Below are positions 17,985-28,129 of a stretch of 59,435 nucleotides of DNA, in pieces; the stretch's first letter is position 1, and each line of letters starts with the position of its first letter. This DNA comes from Streptomyces sp. CT34 (lineage in GTDB: Bacteria > Actinomycetota > Actinomycetes > Streptomycetales > Streptomycetaceae). The notes beneath the pieces are model-generated. The model was not told the DNA's origin. It saw only the letters and a list, made by a program, of their open reading frames with translations, and made no database searches. The stretch is from positions 3,279,573-3,339,007 of the forward strand of contig NZ_KN708638.1 in NCBI RefSeq assembly GCF_000805335.1. The letters run 5' to 3'. A program made the translations under genes and the position numbers.

Positions 17985-18035
17985 GGCCGGAGGGCCCCGG
18001 CACCACGGCATCCGTGGCACCGGGGCCCTCCGGCC
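17985..18035. terminator. long hairpin between the ABC operon and cfa
   Basis: GGCCGGAGGGCCCCGG and CCGGGGCCCTCCGGCC form a perfect 16-bp outer stem; CACGG and CCGTG form an inner stem. Located between convergent genes, it probably ends both transcripts. Confidence 0.9.
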
Positions 18036-18110
18036 TGTCCGAGGGGTCGGGGCCGGGGCCCGCCGCGCGGCCCCGCGGACGGCCCGGGGAGGTCGCGCGG
18101 CGCCCCCCTG

Positions 18111-19430
18111 TCAGCCCCGCCAGTCGCGCGCCCGCAGGCGCATCCCGGCGGCACCGGAGTCCGGCGTACGGACCGCCAGCACCTGGTTGACCCCTATGCG
18201 GTTCCGCTCGAACGACAGCGCCGACGCGGCCATGTAGAGCCGCCAGACCCGGGCCCGCCCGGGGGAGGTGAGGCGTACCGCCGCCGCCCAGTGCGCCTCC
18301 AGATTGGCGACCCACTGCCGCAGCGTCAGCGCGTAGTGCTCCCGGATCGCCTCCACGTCGCGCACCTCGAAGCCGGCCTCCTCCAGCTGGCCGACGGTCC
18401 GCCCGACCGGCGCCAGCTCGCCGTCCGGGAAGACATAGCGGTCGATGAACTCATCGACGTGGTACGCCTCCTCGTCGGCCAGCGGACGGCGGGCGATCTG
18501 GTGGTTGAGCAACCGACCGCCGGGCTTCAGCAGGGCGTACAGGGCGCTCGCGTACTCCGCGTACCGGGCCCGGCCGACGTGCTCGGCCATGCCGATCGAG
18601 GAGATCGCGTCGAACGGCTCGTCATGGATCTCGCGGTAGTCCTGCACCCGGATCTCGACCCGGTCGGCGAGCCCGGCATCGGCGATCCGCTTCCGGGCGT
18701 AGCCGGCCTGCTCCTCGGAGAGCGTGATGCCGACCGCCCGCACGCCGTACTCGCGGGCGGCGTGCAGCACCATCGAGCCCCAGCCGCAGCCCACGTCCAG
18801 CAGCCGCTGGCCCTCCTTGAGGCCGAGCTTGCGGCAGATCAGGTCGAGCTTGTCGCGCTGGGCGTCCTCCAGGGAGGCGGCGCCGCCTTCACCGGTCCCC
18901 CAGTACGCGCAGGAGTAGACCATCGACGGGCCCAGCACCAGCTCGTAGAAGTCGTTGCCGACGTCGTAGTGGTGGCTGATGGCCGCCTTGTCGCGCAGCA
19001 AGGTGTGCAGCGGGCCGCGGCGCGGCCGGGCCTCCTCGGCGGGCGGCGCGGGCGGGACCGGTGCGCCGGCCAGGGACAGCAGCTCCCGGGCGGCGGCGCG
19101 GATCTCGGGGCGGGCCAACGCCCGCAGGCCGGCGGCGCGCCGCGGCTTGGGGGCATTGGCGGGGCGCTCCCAGACCAGTTCGGCGAGCAGGTCGAGCGCC
19201 TCGTAGAGGTCGCCGTCGACGTCGATGTCGCCGGCCACCCAGGCGCGGGCCAGGCCCAACTCGCCCGGTTTGAAGAGCAGATGGCGCAGCGCGCGGCGGT
19301 TGCGGAGCACCAGCGCGGGTGCCCCCGGAGGGCCGGACTCGCTACGGTCCCAGGCGCGGATCCGCACCGGGAGCGGGGCTCCCAGCACCTTCTCGGCGAG
19401 CTTGGTGAGCCGTACCGCGGCGTCGGCCAT
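18111..19430 (-). CDS. cfa: cyclopropane-fatty-acyl-phospholipid synthase family methyltransferase
   Basis: 439 residues. SAM-dependent enzyme that methylenates unsaturated acyl chains of membrane phospholipids. The SAM-binding motif is LLDVGCGWGSMVLHAA (about 205-220), preceded by the family blocks ISHHYDVGNDFYELVLG and MVYSCAYW, and followed by RVQDYREI, GMAEHVG and HQIARRP. The long N-terminal region matches full-length actinobacterial members. The ATG giving MADAAVRLTK has GGAGG 8 bases upstream; a GTG three codons earlier overlaps that site and was not used. A convergent terminator lies downstream. Confidence 0.92.
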   Translation of the reverse strand: MADAAVRLTKLAEKVLGAPLPVRIRAWDRSESGPPGAPALVLRNRRALRHLLFKPGELGLARAWVAGDIDVDGDLYEALDLLAELVWERPANAPKPRRAAGLRALARPEIRAAARELLSLAGAPVPPAPPAEEARPRRGPLHTLLRDKAAISHHYDVGNDFYELVLGPSMVYSCAYWGTGEGGAASLEDAQRDKLDLICRKLGLKEGQRLLDVGCGWGSMVLHAAREYGVRAVGITLSEEQAGYARKRIADAGLADRVEIRVQDYREIHDEPFDAISSIGMAEHVGRARYAEYASALYALLKPGGRLLNHQIARRPLADEEAYHVDEFIDRYVFPDGELAPVGRTVGQLEEAGFEVRDVEAIREHYALTLRQWVANLEAHWAAAVRLTSPGRARVWRLYMAASALSFERNRIGVNQVLAVRTPDSGAAGMRLRARDWRG

Positions 19431-19566
19431 GTCGCACACCTCCGTGTTGACGAGTCGGGCAAAGAAGTTTCACCCACCACGTAAACATCAAGTGGGCGCC
19501 CAGATAGTCCCGTTCGCCAGCAAGAGAACCGCAATACGTCCGGTTTCGGCCACACCGGACACGCCA

Positions 19567-19600
19567 AAGGGCGCCCGCCCCACGGATGGCGGACGCCCTT
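19567..19600 (-). terminator. hairpin downstream of the NADH dehydrogenase
   Basis: AAGGGCGCCCGCC and GGCGGACGCCCTT form a 13-bp stem with one mismatch, 28 bases beyond the ndh stop codon (ndh runs on the minus strand). Confidence 0.8.
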
Positions 19601-19628
19601 CGGGCTGGTCGGAGTACCGACCGGAGAT

Positions 19629-21017
19629 TCAGGAAGCCTTGGCCTTCGGCTTGTCACCACCGGCCGCTGCGGCCGGGGCGGGCGCCGGCTTGGCCGCCTC
19701 GTAGAACTCCTCGCGGGGGTTCTCCATGGCGCCGAGCGAGACCACCTCACGCTTGAGGAACATGGCGAGGGTCCAGTCGGCGAAGACCCGGATCTTGCGG
19801 TTGAACGTCGGCATCGCCATGCCGTGGTACGCGCGGTGCATGTACCAGGCGAGACGGCCCTTGAGCTTGATCTTGGTCTTGCCCATGACGATCATCGCGA
19901 CGCCCTTGTGCAGACCCAGACCGGCCACCGCGCCCTTGTTGGCGTGGCTGTACTCCTTCTGCGGGAAGCCGCGCATGCCGGACACGACGTTGTCGCCGAG
20001 GACCTTGGCCTGCCGCAGCGCGTGCTGCGCGTTCGGCGGGCACCAGGCGTTCTCGTTGCCGGCCTTGCGGCCGACCACGTCGGGGACCTGGGCGTTGTCG
20101 CCGGCCGCCCAGATGTAGTCGGTGCCCTGCACCTGGAGGGTGGCCGCGGTGTCGACGTGGCCGCGCGGGCCGAGCGGCAGGCCGAAGCGGGACAGCACCG
20201 GGTTCGGCTTGACGCCGGCGGTCCACACGATGGTGTTGGAGACCACCTCGAGGCCGTTGTCGAGGACGACATGGCCGTCGACGCAGGACTTCATGCTGGT
20301 CTTGAGGTAGACCTCGACGCCCCGGGACTCCAGGTGCTCCTTGCCGTAGGCGCCGAGCTTCGGACCGACCTCGGGAAGGATCTTGTCCGCGACGTCGACC
20401 AGCAGGAAGCGCATGTCCTCGCGCTTGACGTTCTTGTAGATCTTCGCGGCGTCGCGGGCCATGTCCTCGACCTCGCCGACGGTCTCCGCACCCGCGAAGC
20501 CGCCGCCGACGAAGACGAAGGTCAGCGCCTTGCGGCGGACCTCCTCGTCGGTCGTCGAGTCGGCCTTGTCCAACTGCTCCAGGACATGGTTGCGCAGGCC
20601 GATGGCCTCCTCCACGCCCTTCATGCCGATGCCGTTCTCGGCCAGCCCGGGGATCGGGAAGGTACGGGAGACCGCACCCATCGCGATGACCAGGTAGTCG
20701 AAGGGCAGCTCGTACGCCTCGCCGACCAGCGGCGCGACGGTGGCGACCTTGCGGTCCTGATCGATGGTGGTGACCCGGCCGGTGAGGACCTCCGCCGTGG
20801 GCAGCACGCGCCGCAGCGGAACCACGACGTGGCGGGGAGAGATGCTGCCGGCCGCAGCTTCAGGGAGGAAGGGCTGGTACGTCATGTACGAGCGCGGGTC
20901 GACGACCGTGACGGTCGCCTCGCCGTACCGCATCTTCTTCAGAATGCGGCGCGCCGCGTACAGGCCTACGTACCCACCGCCTACAACGAGGATCCTGGGA
21001 CGCTCCGTGGTGCTCAT
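19629..21017 (-). CDS. ndh: type II NADH dehydrogenase
   Basis: 462 residues. Single-subunit FAD enzyme passing electrons from NADH to menaquinone without proton pumping. The N-terminal FAD dinucleotide motif is VVGGGYVGLYAARR (about 10-23); the NADH motif is FVFVGGGFAGAETVGE (about 165-180). WAAGDNAQVP is the second FAD-contacting block. There is no helix-spanning segment; the C-terminal region (MFLKREVVSLG) with an Ala/Pro/Lys tail would mediate peripheral membrane contact. The ATG giving STTERPRILVV was chosen because the conserved dinucleotide fold starts right after it; no good Shine-Dalgarno is present. A Rex-like operator lies about 320 bases upstream. Confidence 0.92.
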   Translation of the reverse strand: MSTTERPRILVVGGGYVGLYAARRILKKMRYGEATVTVVDPRSYMTYQPFLPEAAAGSISPRHVVVPLRRVLPTAEVLTGRVTTIDQDRKVATVAPLVGEAYELPFDYLVIAMGAVSRTFPIPGLAENGIGMKGVEEAIGLRNHVLEQLDKADSTTDEEVRRKALTFVFVGGGFAGAETVGEVEDMARDAAKIYKNVKREDMRFLLVDVADKILPEVGPKLGAYGKEHLESRGVEVYLKTSMKSCVDGHVVLDNGLEVVSNTIVWTAGVKPNPVLSRFGLPLGPRGHVDTAATLQVQGTDYIWAAGDNAQVPDVVGRKAGNENAWCPPNAQHALRQAKVLGDNVVSGMRGFPQKEYSHANKGAVAGLGLHKGVAMIVMGKTKIKLKGRLAWYMHRAYHGMAMPTFNRKIRVFADWTLAMFLKREVVSLGAMENPREEFYEAAKPAPAPAAAAGGDKPKAKAS

Positions 21018-21526
21018 GCAATCGAGTATCCACCCCCACATGGGGGGTCGCTCGTGAGCCCCTTCACAAGAATGTTGGGGGCGTCTGCTACACTCCGCCG
21101 GCTCCGTGACCGACGCCATAGCGAAGTCGGGGAACCACGGTGTAACGCGACACGTTGGAGACCCCCGTTGATCAGGGCTTGTCCCGTCGCACACCGCCGA
21201 ACCACACCTCGTGTGCACACTCGCGTAACACAGCGGAGACACACCGCGGACCCGGCAATTCGCGGGCGGGAGGGTCCTAGGACCTTCGAATGAGGGTCGG
21301 ACGGACGGATAGTTCGCCCATGAGGCGGGTTTTTCATGTGAAGGATTTCACGAACTTTCTTTCCGGCGGTCCGTCCGGAACCCCCGCGACCCGCCTGAAG
21401 GCCGCTCAGACGGCGGCTGATCCGCTCAAAATCCCACTCAGCGGGGGCGGTTGCCGTGCCGGGCGCCGCCCGGCGGCACCGGCCGCCGGGACGGTCCCCG
21501 GCACGGCGAAGAGGCCGGGGCGGGGG
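21018..21526. other. 509-base upstream region of ndh
   Basis: Non-coding between the end of ppx and the start of ndh. Besides the Rex-like site it contains two perfect palindromes: GTGTGCACAC (21211-21220) and GGTCCTAGGACC (21273-21284). The stretch 21330-21365 is AT-rich (TTTTTCATGTGAAGG, AACTTTCTTT) and is the likely promoter area. No gene supported. Confidence 0.5.
21337..21352. promoter_or_regulatory. Rex-like operator upstream of ndh
   Basis: TGTGAAGGATTTCACG has perfect GTGAA/TTCAC arms around GGAT. The Streptomyces Rex (NADH/NAD+ sensor) operator consensus is TGTGAAC-NNN-TTCACA, which this follows except for two bases. The neighbouring gene on the minus strand is a type II NADH dehydrogenase, a sensible Rex target. 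The distance to the start codon (about 320 bases) implies a long leader. Confidence 0.6.
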
Positions 21527-22468
21527 TCAGACCATGCTCCAGGCGATGCCGTCCAGAATGTCGTGCTCGCTGACCACGACCTCCTCGGCGCCGATGCGCT
21601 CCATGATCGACAGGAGGACGAGGGCGCCGGCGCCGATCACGTCGACCCGGCCGGGGTGCATGACCGGGCTGGCCGCGCGTTCGGCGTGGGTGGAGGCGAG
21701 CAGGTCCCCGGTGATCTCGCGGACCTTGGCGAGGGAGATCCGGGAGTGGTGGATGGCCGCGGAGTCGTAGTGGTCCAGGCCGAGGGCGATGGCGGCGACG
21801 GTGGTCACCGAGCCGGCCAGGCCGACCAGGGTGCCGGCCTCGCTCAGCGGGACGGTCTCCTCGGCGCGGTCCAGGGCCGCGGCGATGTCCGCCTTTATAG
21901 CGGTGATCTGGCCGGGGGCCGGCGGGTCGCTGATCTCCCCGCCGTGGACGAGATGGCGCTCGGTCATCCGGACGCAGCCGACGTCGACGGAGCGGGCCGC
22001 CCGTACGGAGCCGTCGCCGAGGACGAACTCGGTCGAGCCGCCGCCGATGTCCACGACCAGGTAGGGCGGTGCGATATCGGGGCGGCCGGTCAGTTCGCGG
22101 GTGGCGCCGGTGAAGGAGAACTCCGCCTCCTGGTCGCCGGTGATCACCTCGGGCTCGACGCCCAGGATGTCGACGACGCCGCGGACGAAGTCCTCGCGGT
22201 TCTCCGCGTCGCGGGAGGCGGAGGTGGCCACGAACCGGATCCGCTCGGCGCCCAGGCCCTTGATCACCGCGGCGTACTCGCGGCAGGCCGCGAAGGTGCG
22301 CTCCAGCGCCTCGGGGGCCAGCCGGCCGGTCCGGTCGACGTCCTGGCCGAGCCGGACGATCTGCATCCGGCGGTCCAGGTCCTTGAGTTCACCGGTGCCG
22401 GGGTCCAGGTCGGCGACCAGCAGCCGGATGGAGTTGGTACCGCAGTCGACGGCGGCGACCCGCTTCAC
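21527..22468 (-). CDS. ppx: Ppx/GppA phosphatase (exopolyphosphatase family)
   Basis: 313 residues. ASKHA-fold phosphatase acting on polyphosphate or pppGpp. VAAVDCGTNSIRLLVADL at the N-terminus is the phosphate 1 motif; VVDIGGGSTEFVLG (about 140) is the phosphate 2 motif, with the catalytic glutamate region near RFVATSASRDAENREDFV. The length is that of the short actinobacterial form without the C-terminal HD domain. The GTG start has AAGGAGA 6 bases upstream and overlaps the DUF501 stop (GTGA), indicating coupling. It is the last gene of the eno-divIC-DUF501-ppx block. Confidence 0.92.
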   Translation of the reverse strand: MKRVAAVDCGTNSIRLLVADLDPGTGELKDLDRRMQIVRLGQDVDRTGRLAPEALERTFAACREYAAVIKGLGAERIRFVATSASRDAENREDFVRGVVDILGVEPEVITGDQEAEFSFTGATRELTGRPDIAPPYLVVDIGGGSTEFVLGDGSVRAARSVDVGCVRMTERHLVHGGEISDPPAPGQITAIKADIAAALDRAEETVPLSEAGTLVGLAGSVTTVAAIALGLDHYDSAAIHHSRISLAKVREITGDLLASTHAERAASPVMHPGRVDVIGAGALVLLSIMERIGAEEVVVSEHDILDGIAWSMV

Positions 22469-23067
22469 TTGGCGTCTCCTTCGGGGGCGTCGGAGGTTTC
22501 CGAGGTGTACCGGGTCGCGGCGGCCGGGGACTGCGCGTCCTGCGGGGCGTCGGCGCACGGGGACACGCAGGGGCCCTTGCGCCACCACTCCGGGAGCATC
22601 GCCAGGGCCTCGTCGCCGAGCGGGTTGACGCCGGGCCCGGCCGCCAGCGAGTGGCCGACGAGCACGTGCAGGCACTTGACCCGGTCGGGCATGCCGCCCG
22701 CGCTCGGGAAGCCCTGGAGCACCTCGATCTCGTCCCGGCGCCGGATGTAGTCCTCGTGGGCCGCGCGGTAGGCGGCGGCCAGCTCCGGGTCGGCGGCCAG
22801 CCGCTCGGTCATCTCCTTCATCACGCCGTTCGCCTCCAACGTGCCGATCGCGGAGGCCGCGCGCGGGCAGGTGAGGTAGTAGAGCGTGGGGAAGGGCGTG
22901 CCGTCCTCCAGGCGCGGTGCGGTCTCCACGACGTCCGGCTGCCCGCAGGGGCAGCGGTGCGCGATGGCGCGCAGGCCGCGCGGCGGGCGGCCGAGCTGCT
23001 CCTTGAAGGCGGCGATGTCCGCGGCGGTGGGCTCGGTGGGCTCGGTCTGGGGCGGAGGCGTTTCCAT
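22465..23067 (-). CDS. DUF501 family protein
   Basis: 200 residues. The core has RAIAHRCPCGQPDVVETAPRLEDG followed by PFPTLYYLTCPR and ends near GMPDRVKCLHVLVGHSLAAGPGVNPLGDEAL. Conserved cysteines and histidines (HRCPCG, YLTCPR, VKCLHVLVGH) suggest metal binding. DUF501 is regularly encoded between divIC/ftsB and ppx in actinobacteria, as here, but its role is not known. The C-terminal 40 residues are Ala/Asp/Pro-rich and probably disordered. It overlaps ppx by 4 bases. Confidence 0.9.
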   Translation of the reverse strand: METPPPQTEPTEPTAADIAAFKEQLGRPPRGLRAIAHRCPCGQPDVVETAPRLEDGTPFPTLYYLTCPRAASAIGTLEANGVMKEMTERLAADPELAAAYRAAHEDYIRRRDEIEVLQGFPSAGGMPDRVKCLHVLVGHSLAAGPGVNPLGDEALAMLPEWWRKGPCVSPCADAPQDAQSPAAATRYTSETSDAPEGDAK

Positions 23068-23229
23068 GGGCGCTTTCGGTGAGGGCGGCGGGTTCTGGTC
23101 CGGCCGCGGCAGTGCCGGACGGGGCGGCGGACCGCCCCGCGGGGCCGGCCGGCCGCCGGGCTCGGTGCGTACCGCCGCGGGGGCGTGCGGGTGGGGCCGT
23201 GCGGACGGTCCCGGTGTCGACAGTACGGG

Positions 23230-23685
23230 CTACCGCTGGTCCGCGGCGTCGACACCGTCCCACAGCTTCTCGTACCAGGGCTGCTGCGAGGCCGCCGACC
23301 CCTTCGGTGCCGGGCGTACGCCGGAGCCGTCCTGGACGATGTAGCCGGTCTCGCCCGGCATGACGTAGTGCAGATGCCGGCGGGCCTGCTGCCGGACGTA
23401 CTCCGGATCCTGCCAGCGGTCCTTCTCGTCGCGCAGCCGGTTCAGCTCGGCGCCGGCGTCCTGGGCCTTGCGGCGCTGCTCGGCGATGTCCGAACGCTGG
23501 GAGATGTACTGCCTTATCGGGTACGCGAGGGCGACGACCAGGGAGCACATCACCAGCGCCAGCAGGGCGGCGCGGCCGGTGAGGCGATTGCGCCGCGGGC
23601 GCCGCTTGGCGCGGTAGACGCGGGCGGCGGCCTGTTCGCCGAGCGCCTTGAGCCGGGTCGCGGTGGAGAACCGGTCCGCGGGCAC
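23230..23685 (-). CDS. divIC: FtsB/DivIC-type septum formation initiator
   Basis: 151 residues. Short basic cytoplasmic N-terminus, one membrane helix (AALLALVMCSLVVALAYPIRQYI, about 40-62), then a heptad coiled coil (SDIAEQRRKAQDAGAELNRLRDEKD) and the conserved WQDPEYVRQQARRHLHYVMPGETGY. These are the hallmarks of FtsB/DivIC, the bitopic divisome protein that partners FtsL and FtsQ at the septum. Position between eno and DUF501 is standard for actinobacteria. The start is a GTG with GGGGAGG upstream. The 160-base gap to DUF501 shows no gene. Confidence 0.92.
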   Translation of the reverse strand: MPADRFSTATRLKALGEQAAARVYRAKRRPRRNRLTGRAALLALVMCSLVVALAYPIRQYISQRSDIAEQRRKAQDAGAELNRLRDEKDRWQDPEYVRQQARRHLHYVMPGETGYIVQDGSGVRPAPKGSAASQQPWYEKLWDGVDAADQR

Positions 23686-23777
23686 GTGGCCTCGCCTCCC
23701 CTTCAGATTCCGTCGTGCCGCCGTGTCGCCACAACGACGTACGTCCCCGGCAACGGTACGGGACCGGTGCCGGGGAC

Positions 23778-23834
23778 GCTTCGCTTCGCTCCGCCTTTGC
23801 TCCTTTATTGAGTCCTTGGGGGCAAAGCCCGGAA
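23778..23834. repeat. dispersed intergenic repeat, copy A
   Basis: Holds CTTCGCTTCGCTCCGCC, TTTGCTC and, 17 bases later, GGCAAAGCCCGGAA. The same ordered blocks recur at 39344-39396, also between genes. The ends can pair (TTTGC with GCAAA), giving a stem-loop. Confidence 0.6.
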
Positions 23835-23857
23835 GTGCCGCGGCTGGGGTCGTCAGC

Positions 23858-23903
23858 CCCGGCGGTGTCGTTCCGTCAGCCCGTGAGGCGGGGGACCGCC
23901 GGG
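23858..23903 (-). terminator. hairpin downstream of eno
   Basis: CCCGGCGGT and ACCGCCGGG form a 9-bp stem just past the eno stop. A second stem (CGTTTCAGGGC with GCCCTTGAAACG, 23904-23930) overlaps the last eno codons, with the stop codon in its loop. Confidence 0.55.
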
Positions 23904-23915
23904 CGTTTCAGGGCG

Positions 23916-26251
<2,336 letters not shown>

Positions 26252-26286
26252 TCACCGACGCCTGCGAGGTGAGCTGTCGGGTTCGG

Positions 26287-26460
26287 GCCATGTGAGTTGC
26301 CCGGCCGTGTGTGCTGCACACATGGCTTCACCCCAAGCCGGCTGACCCGCTTTCACGGGCGGGGCCGGCGCTTACCTTGGGTCCCCCGCTCCTGCCTTCG
26401 GCGCTTGCGCGACGGTTACCTCCGACCGCCGGCAGGATTCGGCGTGCGATCGAAGAACTC
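26287..26460 (-). promoter_or_regulatory. ydaO-type (c-di-AMP) riboswitch in the rpfA leader
   Basis: Read on the minus strand, the leader contains in order GCCGAATCC (26435-26443), GGTCGGAGGTAACC, GGAGCGGGGGACCCAAGG and TTGGGGTGAAGCC (26324-26336), the conserved blocks of the ydaO/yuaA aptamer. Directly after it GCCATGTG (26319-26326) can pair with CACATGGC (26287-26294), a stem that shares the final GCC of the aptamer. Ligand-bound aptamer and this stem would compete, a plausible expression platform. The ligand is established for the class; the switching mechanism here is inferred. Confidence 0.88.
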
Positions 26461-26663
26461 GCTTTGGCGAGCGGTCATGACCGTAAGCAGTAATCCGCTT
26501 GGTGTTCAAACCCCATGTTCTGAACCAAGTTGACCGTTTTTGATCATCAGGGGTGGCATTTCCGCAGGTCGGCACCGGTATGGCAGCGGGGGGCGGGACC
26601 GGACCCGCCCCCCGCAACGAGAGCCTTGTCTCACTTTGAAGAAAACGGACGAACCGGCGGTAA
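26461..26663 (-). promoter_or_regulatory. rpfA promoter region
   Basis: Between the riboswitch and the second Rpf gene. It holds the perfect palindrome CGGTCATGACCG (26472-26483) and, further upstream, AT-rich sequence (GATCAAAAACGGTCAAC on the minus strand) with TGTTC-containing repeats. Probably a separate promoter for rpfA. No coding frame is convincing. Confidence 0.4.
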
Positions 26664-27899
26664 CTAGCCTTCTCCGTGCCCGAGATCGAGCAGCTGACCA
26701 GGCTGAATCAGGTCCGCGTCGGCTCCGACGACGTCCTTGTTGCGCTCGTAGAGCGCGGGCCAGCCGCCGCGCAGGTCATGGCTCCCGGCGATCGCTGACA
26801 GGGTGTCACCGCGACGTACGAGGTAGCGGTCGGCACCCGCGGGGGGCGTGTCGTGCGCGTCACCGCCGCGGGAGGCGTGGCCGCCCGGGGAGCGGGTGGG
26901 GTCGTCGCCCCGGTCGCCACCCCGGTCCTCGCCCGGGCCCGCACCGGGGCCGTTGCCGCCGGGCTTGCCGTTGCCCTTGCCCTTGCCGTCGTCCCCACGA
27001 CTGTCCCCGATGCCGTCTCCGGCACCGTCCCCGCTGCCGCGCCTGCCGTTGCCCTTGTCATCACCCTTGCCGTCGCCCTTGTGCTCGCCGTCGTCCGGGG
27101 CGCCGCGGTGCTTGCCCCGGCCGGGCGGCGCGGACGGGGTCGACCGGTCGCCGCCGGGCGACGGGGAGGCGGTGCCGGACGGTGACGGGGAGGCGGAGCC
27201 GGACGGCGAGGGGGTCGGGGTCGGGGTTGCCGACGGGCCGGTGGGGTCGGTGGAGCCGCTGGGATTGGTGGGATCGGTGGGGTGGTCGGACGGCGTGCCC
27301 TGGTTGCCCGGGTTGCCCGGGTTGCCTTGGCCGTCGCGGTTGCCCTGGTCGCCCTGGCCGCCGGGGTCCGTCGGCCCAGGGGCGTCGGGTCCGGGGGCCG
27401 TACCGGACGGTCCAGCGGTGCCCGAGTCGCCGTCCGACCCGTCGGAGGGGTCGGTGGTGTGGGAGGGCGACGGGCGCGGGGAGGGCTTGGTGGTGCTGCC
27501 GGGGTCGACGTCCGGCGTCCGGCCGCCCTTGGTGAGGCCGGCGCTCGCCGCACAGCCGGAGAAGGCGTCCAGGCCGCGGTCGTCGAGTATGGCCTGGGCC
27601 ACGGCGATCTGCTGGGCGCGGCTGGCGAGGTCGGGGCGGGCGGCGTAGGCCGCGCCGCCGTAGCCGTCCCACATCTCCTGGGTGAGCTGGAGGCCGCCGT
27701 AGAAGCCGTTGCCCGCGTTCGCGCTCCACACCCCGGCGCTCTCGCACTGGGCGACCTTGTCCCAGGTGGCGGTGTCGGCGGCGTGTGCGCCGCCGGCGCT
27801 GAGCAGGGGCAGGGCGAGGCCCGCGCCGGTCACTCCTGCCGTGACAAAGATGGCCGGTGCTTGACGGGGGCGACGGTGCCGGCCGTTCCCGGAACGCAT
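26664..27899 (-). CDS. second Rpf-domain protein with long linker and LysM
   Basis: 411 residues. Signal peptide (APAIFVTAGVTGAGLALPLL, cleavage near AHAAD), then an Rpf domain (about 40-115: KVAQCESAGVWSANAG, GNGFYGGLQLTQEMWDGYGG, FSGC). A roughly 230-residue spacer of Pro/Ser/Thr followed by Gly/Asp/Lys repeats (GKGDDKGNG types) probably spans the wall. A C-terminal LysM (YLVRRGDTLSAIAGSH ... DLIQPGQLLDLG) ends the protein. It should be a secreted muralytic enzyme like its neighbour rpfA, 430 bases downstream. The start ATG has GAAAGG upstream. Its leader lacks the ydaO motifs seen for rpfA. Confidence 0.88.
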   Translation of the reverse strand: MRSGNGRHRRPRQAPAIFVTAGVTGAGLALPLLSAGGAHAADTATWDKVAQCESAGVWSANAGNGFYGGLQLTQEMWDGYGGAAYAARPDLASRAQQIAVAQAILDDRGLDAFSGCAASAGLTKGGRTPDVDPGSTTKPSPRPSPSHTTDPSDGSDGDSGTAGPSGTAPGPDAPGPTDPGGQGDQGNRDGQGNPGNPGNQGTPSDHPTDPTNPSGSTDPTGPSATPTPTPSPSGSASPSPSGTASPSPGGDRSTPSAPPGRGKHRGAPDDGEHKGDGKGDDKGNGRRGSGDGAGDGIGDSRGDDGKGKGNGKPGGNGPGAGPGEDRGGDRGDDPTRSPGGHASRGGDAHDTPPAGADRYLVRRGDTLSAIAGSHDLRGGWPALYERNKDVVGADADLIQPGQLLDLGHGEG

Positions 27900-28033
27900 G
27901 CGGTTGCCTTTCGCGCGGCGGTTGAGTTGTCGGATCGGCGCCACAGCGGCCCCGGCCGGTCCGCCGGGTCTGCCGTCGGTCCGGCCGCCGGTCGAACAGT
28001 TCGACCGCGATCGTCCGTGGAAAGGTAGCCGGG

Positions 28034-28094
28034 GTCACGGGTAGTCACAAGTCGGTGTAGTGGAGATCACGCATAGGTCACGTAGCTGACGTCA
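28034..28094 (-). promoter_or_regulatory. GTCAC repeats and TGACGTCA palindrome upstream of the second rpf gene
   Basis: On the plus strand, GTCAC recurs at 28034 and 28044 (10-bp period), and ATCAC at 28066 with GTCAC at 28077 (11-bp period), followed by TGACGTCA at 28087. Paired GTCAC-type direct repeats one helical turn apart resemble sites of the response regulator MtrA, which controls wall hydrolase genes in actinobacteria. The match is by eye only. Confidence 0.4.
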
Positions 28095-28129
28095 TGTCAG
28101 ATGTGGCTGGGTCCGGCGGTCTTCGCCGG

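Noticed and set aside
14366..18154. Very long open frame (over 1200 codons) on the minus strand across the ABC operon
   Set aside because: Antisense to an ATPase and permease with clear motifs; its translation is Gly/Arg/Asp/His-rich low complexity typical of reading high-GC genes backwards.
19824..21293. Long plus-strand frame opposite ndh
   Set aside because: Antisense shadow of a gene with two intact dinucleotide-binding motifs.
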